DNA from: Deinococcus sp. QL22
GTDB taxonomy: Bacteria > Deinococcota > Deinococci > Deinococcales > Deinococcaceae
Direction of reading: 5' to 3'
DNA: 64,000 bases
Assembly (NCBI RefSeq): GCF_023370075.1
Contig: NZ_CP097149.1
Coordinates: 682,001 to 746,000 of the forward strand
The position numbers and the translations under genes were made by a program. The notes beneath the pieces are model-generated. The model did not search any database. It was not told the DNA's origin and saw only the letters and a program-made list of their open reading frames with translations. The stretch's first letter is position 1, and each line of letters opens with the position of its first letter. This document shows, piece after piece, positions 46,701 to 58,023 of the stretch.

Positions 46701-47267
46701 GTGGCAGGCGGCGCACTGGTCATCCGTCAGGTGTACGGCGCGGGGGGCAACACTGGCGCTCCGTTCCTCAGCGACTTTGTGGAACTGTTCAACCGCAGCA
46801 AGCAGCCCGTCAGCACCGCAGGAATGAGCGTACAGTACGCTTCGGCGGCAGGCACCTTCGCTGCAACGGCCACCGCTTCCATCGCCCTGCCCACCTTTAA
46901 TGTGCAGCCCGGCCAATCCTTCCTGATCCGTATGTCGGACGGTGCAGGCCCAGCGGCGGCCCTGCCCACGCCTGACGCCAACTTTACGGGCACGGGTGTG
47001 GCGATGTCGGGCACCAACGGCAAAGTCGCGCTGGTCGGCAATGCGGTAGCGATTACCGGACTGGCCGATCCCGACGTGCTGGACTTCGTGGGCTACGGCA
47101 GCGCCAACGCCTTTGAAGGCAGCGCGGCGGCTCCGGCCCTGAGCAGCACCACTGCCGCCACCCGCGCCGGAAACGGCTGCACCGACGCCAACAACAACGC
47201 CAGCGACTTTGCGGCGGCAGCGCCCACGCCCCGCAACAGCGCGAGTCCGGTGACTCCTTGCCCCTGA
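43776..47267 (+). CDS. ExeM/NucH-type extracellular endonuclease, lipoprotein
   Basis: 1163 residues with lipobox LLALTAC (Cys17). After the N-terminal beta domain (about 45-265) come an OB-like domain (GVVTSNLVAGTLRGFFVQEE), an endonuclease/exonuclease/phosphatase catalytic domain with GSMNVLNYF, NADVLGILEMQN, LLGDLNAYR and SSDHDPVLVG (about 535-865), a single Ig-like domain (about 870-980) and a C-terminal lamin-tail domain (IRQVYGAGGNTGAPFLSDFV). It likely degrades extracellular DNA at the cell surface. Eight or more Cys in the catalytic domain suggest disulfides. Confidence 0.9.
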   Translation: MPTKRLILAGLLALTACGQPNVQTPAANQPNASQPSANQPGRAAPTSLGIYELRVTDATSATPTISVQAVKGLAPQATDVTDLLYTPLSAGTLTDEANRVRYLRASFRVKNTGTATLTAPTFVPVDTAGGDATNTATVSSTPFKDVKRFDGSPVPDARASALKPDTARELTYVGSVPTFAPDPKATPLVTGLNTGDLTVTLPAGLQVAGVAHQGWQSMSTLAPGAETVVTFATQIPMAATAAEDPFAFSLVFSATDNPGTIALNNIGAVQGSTPSGNAPSPLTGAVNVEGVVTSNLVAGTLRGFFVQEEGIDADNDVQTSDGVFIFCGSTGGNCPTLTTGDRVRVTGNVSEFVTATQISPASAADVTVLASGTALPAPQTLTLPLPVAERERFEGMLVTVSGTVTNNFTLGRGGSFDLADERLYTFSQINAPSVSGLAAFNANLPNRFIRIDDGTRAQNPNPLIFGRGNQPLSAANTLRGGDTATATGVLSYSNDGWTGSGSLDTYRIHATAASTTITATNPRQPVPEAVGGSLRVGSMNVLNYFTTLLTTNTGCTPNGIGSTARGANNCDEFLRQRAKTVDSIRKLNADVLGILEMQNDYAKGANSSLANLVNALNDPATGGTAGAYAYLNSAANIGTDAITVAMIYKPAAVTPVGNLAILDSTFDPAYIDTCNRPTLAQTFQSNANGGRFTAAMAHLKSKGSPCAGDTDQLDGQGASNATRLAAADVITKWLETNPTGVADADRILLGDLNAYRMEDPIMRLLRGADNTAGNADDLVSVFGPESYSYQFDGTWGSLDHAIVSQSLNGQLTGKTKWHINADEPVILDYNTEFKAADQQASFFAPDAFRSSDHDPVLVGLNLTADAPITTPIASLTLTPEAGSATVTVGGVAATQSFTASNVNASGPITVTVTPTGGAPAIVTVPATVASGAAFNATVSAPAGTAPGSYQYTITARNGLLSDSSTLNVTVNPAAAVAGGALVIRQVYGAGGNTGAPFLSDFVELFNRSKQPVSTAGMSVQYASAAGTFAATATASIALPTFNVQPGQSFLIRMSDGAGPAAALPTPDANFTGTGVAMSGTNGKVALVGNAVAITGLADPDVLDFVGYGSANAFEGSAAAPALSSTTAATRAGNGCTDANNNASDFAAAAPTPRNSASPVTPCP

Positions 47268-47356
47268 GTTGAAGCTTGAGCCCATGACCGCCGTGCCCTG
47301 TATGGGTGCGGCGGTTTTGCTGTGCCTCTAGACGCTGGGTGCGCTACCGTTTCCCC

Positions 47357-48040
47357 ATGACCAACCCCGTGACCCTGATTACTGGCGCAACTGGCGGCAT
47401 CGGTGCAGCTCTCGCCCGCGCTCTGGCTGGCGCACACGACCTGATTCTAGTAGGCCGCGACCCGGCCAAGCTGGAAACTTTGCACGGCGAAGTGGGCGGC
47501 CAAACGTTATCTCTCGACCTGACTCGGCCCGACACATTTGCGGGGGCGGTGGCCGGACTGGGGCGCGTGACCAACCTGATTCATAACGCCGGAGTGGTGG
47601 AATTGGGCGCGGCGGCCGAACAGAATCACGCGGTCTGGACGCACACGCTGGCCGTAAACGTGGTCGCCCCTGCGGAATTGACCCGGCTACTGCTCCCGCA
47701 AGTGCGCTCAGAGCGCGGAACCATCGTTTTTGTGAACAGCGGCGCGGGCCTGCGGGCCAATGCCGAATGGGCCAGTTACGCCGCCAGCAAGCACGCCCTG
47801 AAAGCCCTGGCCGACGCCCTGCGCGACGAGGAAGCCCCTCACAGCGTGCGCGTCACCAGCCTGTATCCGGGCCGCACCGCCACCGAAATGCAGCGCAAGG
47901 TGCGTGGGCAAGAGGGGACAACGTACGACCCCGCTGCCTTCGTACAGGCCGAAACAGTGGCCGACGCCATCCGCACCGTATTGAACTTGCCCCGTGACGC
48001 CACCATGCCCGACCTCAGCATTCGTCCGGGGCCGCGTTGA
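47357..48040 (+). CDS. short-chain dehydrogenase/reductase
   Basis: 227 residues of classical SDR: TGATGGIGAALARAL cofactor motif, HNAG, catalytic Ser in FVNSGAG, and YAASKHALK (Tyr-x3-Lys). Substrate unknown. Leaderless: TACCGT then six bases to ATG. Stop overlaps the next gene's TTG. Confidence 0.9.
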   Translation: MTNPVTLITGATGGIGAALARALAGAHDLILVGRDPAKLETLHGEVGGQTLSLDLTRPDTFAGAVAGLGRVTNLIHNAGVVELGAAAEQNHAVWTHTLAVNVVAPAELTRLLLPQVRSERGTIVFVNSGAGLRANAEWASYAASKHALKALADALRDEEAPHSVRVTSLYPGRTATEMQRKVRGQEGTTYDPAAFVQAETVADAIRTVLNLPRDATMPDLSIRPGPR

Positions 48041-48696
48041 TTCCAGTACGCGCCGTTTTGTTCGATCTGGACGGCACCTTGCATGACCGGAACGCCACTG
48101 TGCAAGGCTGGCTGAGCGGGCATATAGAACGGTTTGGTCTGCCTGCCGGATATGCCCAGCGGTTTACCGAGTTGGATGACTTCGGGTATCGACCCAAGCG
48201 GGAAGTCTTCCCAGCCTTGATCGGGGAATTTGGCTTGCTGCACGACACCGAACACTTGCTCCAAGACTTTACCGCGCATTTTCTGACTGCTCCGGCCCTC
48301 ATGCCCTACGCGGTAGATATGCTTGGTGAGTTGCGAGCGGCTGGAGTCCGAGTCGGCGTAGTCACCAATGGCTGGAAAGACGTGCAGACCGCCTGTTTGG
48401 AAGGCTGTGCACTCTGGCCCCTCGTAGATGATGTCGTGATCAGCAAAGATGTGGGGCTGAGCAAACCTGACCCGCGCATCTATACGCTGGCGCTGGAGCT
48501 GTTGGGCGTGTCGGCGGCGGAAACGTGGTTTGTAGGCGACTCGCCCAAGAATGACGTGTGGGGGCCGCAGCAAGTCGGAATGCGGGCGGCCTTCTTGCCC
48601 ACCGGACACGGGCTGAATGGTGAAACGCCAGACGCCGTGCTGAATGACTTGCGAGATGTGTTGCGGCTAGACGGACTACCTGTCCACCCGCGCTAG
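48037..48696 (+). CDS. HAD family hydrolase
   Basis: 219 residues. HAD motifs: DLDGT near residues 10-14, VVTNG (motif II), KPDPRIY (motif III) and GDSPKNDVWG (motif IV); the small cap at 20-90 makes it subfamily IA. Probably a phosphatase for a small metabolite. TTG start overlapping the SDR TGA indicates translational coupling. Confidence 0.88.
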   Translation: MIPVRAVLFDLDGTLHDRNATVQGWLSGHIERFGLPAGYAQRFTELDDFGYRPKREVFPALIGEFGLLHDTEHLLQDFTAHFLTAPALMPYAVDMLGELRAAGVRVGVVTNGWKDVQTACLEGCALWPLVDDVVISKDVGLSKPDPRIYTLALELLGVSAAETWFVGDSPKNDVWGPQQVGMRAAFLPTGHGLNGETPDAVLNDLRDVLRLDGLPVHPR

Positions 48697-48697
48697 C

Positions 48698-51226
<2,529 letters not shown>

Positions 51227-51242
51227 CGGGGCCAATCACAGC

Positions 51243-51389
51243 AGGAAGCTAACGTGGGCGGAGTGGCTGGCGCTGTTTGCGGCGTGTGGATTGGTCGTTC
51301 AGCACGAGGAGAGCTGGACTTCCCGGTATGGCTTGAGGGTGGCGCATACGCTGTTTGTGGTGGGGAAAGGGAGTGGCGGTGGAAGGTGA
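51243..51389 (+). pseudogene. remnant of a SAM methyltransferase C-terminus
   Basis: In frame, the bases read RKLTWAEWLALFAACGLVV and then HEESWTSRYGLRVAHTLFVV to a TGA at 51387-51389. This looks like the C-terminal ~48 residues of a class I methyltransferase (terminal strand and helix). No start codon or catalytic half exists; hrpB occupies the upstream bases. The family call is by eye and uncertain. Confidence 0.4.
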
Positions 51390-51454
51390 ACCCCCCGTTG
51401 CTCATGCAATGCACCCTTCGAGGGGAGGCTGGCTGCGAAGCAGACTGGGGGGTT
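51389..51454. repeat. 66-bp element with AACCCCCC/GGGGGGTT ends
   Basis: The 8-bp termini are perfect inverted repeats. The inner sequence also holds GGCTGGCTGCGAAGCAGACT. It abuts the methyltransferase remnant stop and looks like a short REP or MITE-type palindromic element, distinct from the dispersed GGTCTAAGG family. Confidence 0.5.
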
Positions 51455-51472
51455 TGCTCGGATAATTGCCCC

Positions 51473-51940
51473 TCACACCGCAGGCGGACTGATACGCCCG
51501 GCTGCCGTTTCGCGCCGCCCGCTGGCAGGCACCAATTTGCCCGCCTGACCCAGTCCGAACGCGGGCATGTCCACATACACCGTTTCGTATTGGCCCGCTG
51601 CCACACGGTAAGTTTCGTGCCAGATGCCGACTGCACCTTTAGCTCTGCGGGCGTTTTGATTGAAGGCCCGCCAAGCCGGGAGATGCTCGTTCTGACGCGA
51701 CTGGGCATAAGCGTTCAGATGTTCGGTGCTGCGCCAATACTGAATGAGTGTCAGGCCCGCAAAGCGCCCTCCCAACAGGCCCATTTCTGGATGTTCCGCC
51801 AATTCCTTGAGCATCTTGGGCATGGCCCGGAACACAGGCAACCACGCGGAAATCCTCCACAGAGTATTGATGCGGAAGCCGATCAGAAAGACCACAAAAT
51901 CGCCTTCGAGTTCTGCCGTGAGCCGTGTTGTGGGGTTCAT
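51473..51940 (-). CDS. DUF4188 family protein
   Basis: 155 residues of the DUF4188 group (dimeric alpha-beta-barrel, monooxygenase-like): MPKMLKELAEHPEMGLLGGR, TLIQYWRSTEHLNAYAQSR and VGIWHETYRV are typical. Probably a small heme- or substrate-binding enzyme; the reaction is unknown. Ribosome site GAAGGAGA. Divergent from the PadR gene, which likely regulates it. Confidence 0.88.
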   Translation of the reverse strand: MNPTTRLTAELEGDFVVFLIGFRINTLWRISAWLPVFRAMPKMLKELAEHPEMGLLGGRFAGLTLIQYWRSTEHLNAYAQSRQNEHLPAWRAFNQNARRAKGAVGIWHETYRVAAGQYETVYVDMPAFGLGQAGKLVPASGRRETAAGRISPPAV

Positions 51941-51970
51941 TTAGCTTTCTCCTTCGCCGCAAGCCACCAT

Positions 51971-51983
51971 CCATTCTGAATGG
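51971..51983. promoter_or_regulatory. candidate PadR operator
   Basis: CCATTCTGAATGG, a perfect 6+1+6 inverted repeat in the 82-base divergent spacer between the DUF4188 and PadR genes. Confidence 0.45.
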
Positions 51984-52022
51984 TCTATTTTGGACGGTAT
52001 GAAGTGAGTGTATGCTCTGGTT

Positions 52023-52574
52023 ATGTCAGATGCAAGTCCTGTTGCGATTCCTGCGGCTGCCGATGAGCAGGCCAGCCTTGGCCCGTCGGCCTACATCGTG
52101 CTGGGGCTGTTGGGTCAGTGTGGCCCCGGCACTTCTTACGATCTCAAGCGCTGGGCCGACGAATCGGTGGGGTATTTCTGGACATTCCCGCGCTCTCAGC
52201 TCTACGCCGAACCTCAACGCCTCGTGGGATTGGGCCTGCTTGCAGAAACGCAGGAAGACGGCGGGCGGCGCAAACGCACCTACAGCATCACGCTGGCCGG
52301 GCGTTCGGCGCTCGCGCACTGGCTGGCGCATCCGGCCGGGTTTCCCGAACTGCGCGACGCTGGCCTTCTCAAGCTATTTTTTGCGGGGCAGGGGCCGCCA
52401 GACCTCCTGCCGCAACTGGCGCAGGAGCAGTTGGACTTACACCGCGCCCGCTTAGCCGAGTACGAGCATCAGGCGGCGTGTGTGCCCGAGGGCAGCTTTG
52501 AAGCCCTGCCGCTGCGGATGGGGCTGCTCTACGAACGAGCGAGCTTGGCATTTTGGGCCGAATTGCTGGCTTGA
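52023..52574 (+). CDS. PadR family transcriptional regulator
   Basis: 183 residues: PadR winged-helix domain (SAYIVLGLLGQCGPGTSYDL, the PRSQLYAEPQRLVGLGLL recognition region, and RKRTYSITLAGRSAL wing) followed by a C-terminal dimerisation helix. It likely represses itself and the divergent DUF4188 gene in response to a small aromatic or toxic ligand. Leaderless: TATGCT then six bases to ATG 52023. Confidence 0.92.
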   Translation: MSDASPVAIPAAADEQASLGPSAYIVLGLLGQCGPGTSYDLKRWADESVGYFWTFPRSQLYAEPQRLVGLGLLAETQEDGGRRKRTYSITLAGRSALAHWLAHPAGFPELRDAGLLKLFFAGQGPPDLLPQLAQEQLDLHRARLAEYEHQAACVPEGSFEALPLRMGLLYERASLAFWAELLA

Positions 52575-52684
52575 GCATCGGCCCTCATTCGGGATCTTGG
52601 TCAGAGGAAAGGCGTGCTAGACAGATAAATTAAGCTCTAAGGCCACCAGATGACTACGTTTGGATAGTCTACACAAACCAGCAA

Positions 52685-52722
52685 CAACCCCGCCTACCGA
52701 ATACACGGCAAGCGGGGCTATG
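52685..52722. terminator. bidirectional terminator hairpin
   Basis: CCCCGCC (52688-52694) pairs with the AGCGGGG region (52711-52717) around a 16-base loop; it ends both the PadR transcript and the ddrA operon. The 160-base PadR-downstream gap holds nothing else. Confidence 0.7.
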
Positions 52723-52734
52723 GGGTTCTAACTC

Positions 52735-52827
52735 TTACAGCATCCGGGCAATCGCGCCGCCCAGCAACATCAGACCAAAGAGGGCCAACATGACCAATCC
52801 GGTCTGGCGGGGCGTGGGAGGACTCAC
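52735..52827 (-). CDS. 30-aa single-helix membrane protein coupled to ddrA
   Basis: A 31-codon ORF whose GTG overlaps the ddrA TGA (GTGA). It encodes MSPPTPRQTG then a hydrophobic helix LVMLALFGLMLLGGAIARML. The overlap and the terminator just past its stop indicate it belongs to the ddrA transcript and would be DNA-damage induced. No family recognised; it could be a regulatory or toxic small membrane peptide. Confidence 0.5.
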   Translation of the reverse strand: MSPPTPRQTGLVMLALFGLMLLGGAIARML

Positions 52828-53423
52828 GCCGCCTGCCCGGTGCCCTGGCTGGGGTGAATACTGCCCAGCGCAGCTTTCAGGTGCTTGTACACTTCGCGCT
52901 GAAGGTCAAGGTCTTCGGGCAACTCGTAGCGCAGTTGCTCCATCGCCTGAACCAGATGCGCTCCACCGGGGCTGCGTTCGTGGTCAGGGCGTGCCCATTC
53001 GGGCAGTTCGGGCGGGGTCACAGGTTCGCGGCGGCTGTCGTTCCAGTCGGCCCAGACTTTGGGCAGGTCGTACAGGTAACGGCCAATCCCGAAATGCACG
53101 GCGCAGCGCTTCAGGGCGTCGCTACTGGCGGCCTTCAACGTGCCGAGGTCGCCTTCCGGGGCCTCTCCGATATCTTCACGAATGACGCCCAGCACGGTCA
53201 GGCGGCCCTTCACGGTGGGGCGGGCGGCTCCAGCGATCACTTCGATTTCAAACATCCAACCATCGGGGCAGATGGCGTCGAGGCGGTCTTGTACGGCGCG
53301 GGCGTCCACGTGGGCGAGCATCAGGGCGCGGCTGCGGTCTTTGGTAAAGGCCTGAGGTTTCCACGCCACCACATGAGCGGGAAACGGGGCTTGGAGTCGT
53401 TTCTGAACATCGCTCAGCTTCAT
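52824..53423 (-). CDS. ddrA: DNA-damage response protein DdrA (Rad52-like)
   Basis: 199 residues. It matches Deinococcus DdrA almost throughout (MKLSDVQKRLQAPFPAHVV start, VDARAVQDRLDAICPDGW, PTVKGRLTVLGV, KRCAVHFGIGRYLYDLPK, HLVQAMEQLRYELPEDLDLQ). DdrA is a distant Rad52 relative that binds 3' single-stranded ends and protects them after irradiation or desiccation. The ATG lies six bases after TAGACT (leaderless). The operator RDRM overlaps its -35. Confidence 0.97.
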   Translation of the reverse strand: MKLSDVQKRLQAPFPAHVVAWKPQAFTKDRSRALMLAHVDARAVQDRLDAICPDGWMFEIEVIAGAARPTVKGRLTVLGVIREDIGEAPEGDLGTLKAASSDALKRCAVHFGIGRYLYDLPKVWADWNDSRREPVTPPELPEWARPDHERSPGGAHLVQAMEQLRYELPEDLDLQREVYKHLKAALGSIHPSQGTGQAA

Positions 53424-53429
53424 GCATTT

Positions 53430-53465
53430 AGTCTATAACAGAATACGATTACGGTCAAGACAGAA
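53430..53465 (-). promoter_or_regulatory. ddrA promoter with RDRM (DdrO operator)
   Basis: Minus strand -35 TTGACC (53453-53458), 17-base spacer, -10 TAGACT (53430-53435), then six bases to ATG. The 17-bp motif TTACGGTCAAGACAGAA (plus 53449-53465) fits the radiation/desiccation response palindrome (half-sites TTCTGTC and TTACGGT) and covers the -35, so bound DdrO repressor would block polymerase until IrrE/PprI cleaves it. Confidence 0.82.
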
Positions 53466-53590
53466 TAGGCTTACCAGAGTTCCAATTCTGCACATCCAGC
53501 CTTCACGTTCGCAAGGCCGCTAAAGCAGCAGGTCAGAGGCGAGATTCAGGCGCACCCACACGCCGAATCCCGCCCCCAATTGCTTAAAGA

Positions 53591-55174
<1,584 letters not shown>

Positions 55175-56079
55175 CACAAAACCTCCAAAAGGTAGATGGA
55201 ATGCGTGTGGAACCGTTGAATTATGCCGACGTGGGAGGTCTAGCACGTTTAGAATCGGCCAATTGTTACAAACAACTAGGCAACTTATCAGATGTAACCC
55301 AACACGTTTCATATGAGACACAATTTGAGAAAATGGAAATCATCTACAAGGAAATAATAGATATATTGGCTCTGGAAAAATTAGATGAGCATCGGGCAAG
55401 AAAGGTTGTGATAGGGCTGTGATGTAGAAAATTCGAAAAATAAGATTGCGGTTCTAATTTTTATGGTGTGAACAATTTCCTGTATAGCTGGCGCAGTTGT
55501 AGGCTTTTGCACTACCCGAAGTTTCTTAGAGAGACGACTAGATAGTTTGATTTGTTGTAGCAACACATACAAATTAAATCGATACAGTTCAGGGATCATA
55601 GGGAATTTCTTTGCCAAAGCTCTACCAATTGACCCAGTTGAGTATAACTACCTATGTGGGGTATTTCACTCACATAGCTTCATAAAGACGTCAAGATTAG
55701 AGAGGCCAGTTATAATTGTTGCGCTTCGAATGGATGCTTCATGAACGGTCTACCACCTGCTTGATGTAGGTTAGCTTCACGCTTCTAACTTTGAAAAGTA
55801 AGTACATGCCAGTCATTTTCAGCATTAATCGCTCTAATGGTACGGTGTAAGGTTTTAGCTGACGCAAAGTTCATCAGACGCTCTATACTTTTGCAACCTG
55901 ACCAGCCTGATCTCTGACTGTGTGAACTTTCTTACTAATGATGAAGTGGTGATCTAAAGTGGAATTCACCTCCACGGACAGCTATTGACGATCGCAAGGT
56001 GCAGAATCCATTGATAGAGTTAAGTCTCCCATTGCTCAGCTGAAAAATGAAACTGTGTTCAGCAGAAAGGCGGTCTAAT
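55175..56079. other. AT-rich degenerate stretch, no intact gene
   Basis: About 900 bases with composition much richer in A and T than the rest of the window. Reading frames of 65-84 codons occur (e.g. plus 55201-55422, MRVEPLNYADVGGLARLES...; plus 55547-55744) with an ordinary-looking amino acid mix, but none has a clear ribosome site or family. Best read as eroded, probably foreign, genes. The bases just before 56080 also hold the tetR upstream region. Confidence 0.6.
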
Positions 56080-56538
56080 ATGAAAATATCCGATGTCATG
56101 ACAGAAGAACGCTCCAAACGCACCCGCGCCCGTTCGCCGCAGGCCAAAGCTGCTATGCGCACCCGCCTTCTCGATGCCACCCTCGCCTCGTTGCACCATG
56201 CGGAGGGCTGGAGTGTTAACGCCGCCGCACGCGAAGCAGGGCTGAGCAAGGGCACCGTTTACCTCTACTTTGATAATGCTGCCGCGCTTTACATAGCCCT
56301 GCTTAAAGAAGTTATTGAAAACCGCGACAACACCCAGGAAGCCGCACTGGTATTGCGTCACGCCCACGTGTTGGCCGACGCCAGCGAGGACGAGCGCCAG
56401 GAAGCGGCCCGCCTCGTGCAAATTCTGGAATCGCGCCTGACCGGGCAGCCCGCCCCCGACGACGGCAACTGGCCCGCCTGCGCCGCCCTGATCGGCAGCA
56501 CGATTTTTAAAGAAAGTGGCCTGCGCGAACTGATCTAA
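56080..56538 (+). CDS. TetR family transcriptional regulator
   Basis: 152 residues. The N-terminal HTH is plain (SVNAAAREAGLSKGTVYLYF, about 43-62), followed by an unusually short ligand-binding domain that ends in STIFKESGLRELI. ATG 56080 has a GAAAGG ribosome site. Because it is shorter than most TetR proteins (~190 aa) it may be a truncated copy; it borders the AT-rich stretch. Target and ligand unknown. Confidence 0.85.
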   Translation: MKISDVMTEERSKRTRARSPQAKAAMRTRLLDATLASLHHAEGWSVNAAAREAGLSKGTVYLYFDNAAALYIALLKEVIENRDNTQEAALVLRHAHVLADASEDERQEAARLVQILESRLTGQPAPDDGNWPACAALIGSTIFKESGLRELI

Positions 56539-56564
56539 TCTGAGGTTCTAGACCCAAACTGATT

Positions 56565-56600
56565 CAGCCAGATTGCCTTTACGGGCAGTTTGGCTGATTT
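56565..56600 (+). terminator. probable terminator after the TetR gene
   Basis: CAGCCA / TGGCTG outer stem with an inner TTGCC/GGCAG, followed by ATTTC; weak T-tract. Confidence 0.5.
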
Positions 56601-56676
56601 CATGTGGAGCGGCCCAAGCTCAGGCTGTCCATGTTGCGGCCCGCACGCGCTTCCCGTTCCGCCGTAGCATAGAGGC

Positions 56677-57303
56677 ATGAGCCACCCGGCCACCCCCAAT
56701 TCCACTACTCCCACGTCTGGCCGCAGCAGCCACGTCAACCGCCGCACCAGCGAAACCGACATCACCGTGAACCTTGACTTGAACAGTGTGCTATATCAGC
56801 CGCCCGCCACCGGTCACGGGTTTTTTGACCATATGCTGGATGCTCTGGCCCGGCATTCCCGCATCGGCCTCAGCATTCAGGCAGCGGGCGACCTGCACAT
56901 AGAGCCTCACCACCTGATCGAGGACACCGGAATTACGCTGGGGCAGGCGTTGGCGCAGGCACTCGGAGACCGCAGGGGCATCGAACGCTACGGCAGCGCC
57001 TTCGTGCCGATGGATGAAACGCTGGCCCATGTGGTGCTGGACTTGTCAGGCCGCGCCCACCTCGCCTTCGAACCCGAAACGCTGGACGTGTGGGGCACGG
57101 CGGGCGGCATGACCCACTACCATTTGCGTGAATTTTTGCGGGGATTTTGCAACCACGCCGGGGCCAACCTGCATGTGCGCGTGCTGGCAGGCCGCGAGGC
57201 GCACCACGTCATAGAGGCGATTATGAAGGCGTTTGCCCGTGCCCTGCGCGACGCGGTACAGGTCACGTCGGATGGGATGGCAAGTACGAAAGGATCGTTA
57301 TGA
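56677..57303 (+). CDS. hisB: imidazoleglycerol-phosphate dehydratase
   Basis: 208 residues; histidine biosynthesis step 6. Metal-binding motifs HGFFDHMLDALARHS, EPHHLIEDTGI and the later GREAHHVIEAIMKAFARAL are intact. Leaderless: TAGCAT then six bases to ATG. Its TGA overlaps the hisH ATG. Confidence 0.97.
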   Translation: MSHPATPNSTTPTSGRSSHVNRRTSETDITVNLDLNSVLYQPPATGHGFFDHMLDALARHSRIGLSIQAAGDLHIEPHHLIEDTGITLGQALAQALGDRRGIERYGSAFVPMDETLAHVVLDLSGRAHLAFEPETLDVWGTAGGMTHYHLREFLRGFCNHAGANLHVRVLAGREAHHVIEAIMKAFARALRDAVQVTSDGMASTKGSL

Positions 57304-57953
57304 ATGACCAACCAGAAGTCCTTCTCCTCGACTACGGCGCGGGCAATGTCCGCAGCGCTGCCAAAGCTCTGGCGCGGGCCGGAATGAGCGTGAAGGTCAG
57401 CGCCGATCCCGCCGATGTGCCGGGAGCGCGGGCGTTGGTGGTGCCGGGTCAGGGCCACTTCCGGCAGGTGATGGACGCCTTCGAGAGCAGCGGATTCCAC
57501 GCCCCCGTGATGGCCGCCGCGCACGCGGGCACACCCATTCTGGGCATCTGCGTGGGCATGCAAATGCTCCTCACCGATTCCGAGGAAGCGCCGGGGGTGG
57601 CGGGCCTGAACCTGATTCCCGGCACAGTCCGCAAATTTGAGGCCGTGTCAGAGCGCAAAGTGCCGCAGATGGGTTGGAACTCGATGCAGAGCGTGGGTGA
57701 CAGCGCCCTGCTGCGCGGTTTGCCTGCTCCGGCGCACGCCTACTTTGTGCACAGCTATTACGTGCCCGCCACTGTAGCCGTAGATCACGGGGCACTGACC
57801 GACTACGGCGTCCCGTTTTGGGCGGCCTTCAGCGTGGACAACCTGCACGCCACGCAGTTTCACCCGGAAAAAAGCGGCGCGGTGGGATTGGCGATTCTGG
57901 AACGCTTCCGGCGCAATGTCTTGGAAGGCTCCGGGTCAGTTTCTTCTCCATAA
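57300..57953 (+). CDS. hisH: imidazole glycerol phosphate synthase, glutaminase subunit
   Basis: 217 residues; supplies ammonia to HisF. Nucleophile Cys in GICVGMQMLL, and His/Glu in TQFHPEKSG. Overlaps hisB by ATGA. The other his genes are not in this window, so the histidine pathway is dispersed. Confidence 0.96.
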   Translation: MNDQPEVLLLDYGAGNVRSAAKALARAGMSVKVSADPADVPGARALVVPGQGHFRQVMDAFESSGFHAPVMAAAHAGTPILGICVGMQMLLTDSEEAPGVAGLNLIPGTVRKFEAVSERKVPQMGWNSMQSVGDSALLRGLPAPAHAYFVHSYYVPATVAVDHGALTDYGVPFWAAFSVDNLHATQFHPEKSGAVGLAILERFRRNVLEGSGSVSSP

Positions 57954-58023
57954 AGTCTTCATATCTGCCGGACGTATGCACGCCGCGTCTTCTGGGTGAA
58001 CTGCTTCCCGCTAAACTCCCCTC

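Noticed and set aside
51254..51979. Plus-strand 241-codon frame after hrpB
   Set aside because: Opposes the DUF4188 gene, crosses the 66-bp repeat, and has no ribosome site or family; the methyltransferase-like remnant is in another frame.
55381..55617. Minus-strand 78-codon frame in the AT-rich stretch
   Set aside because: No start signal, no domain and overlapping equally weak frames on the other strand.
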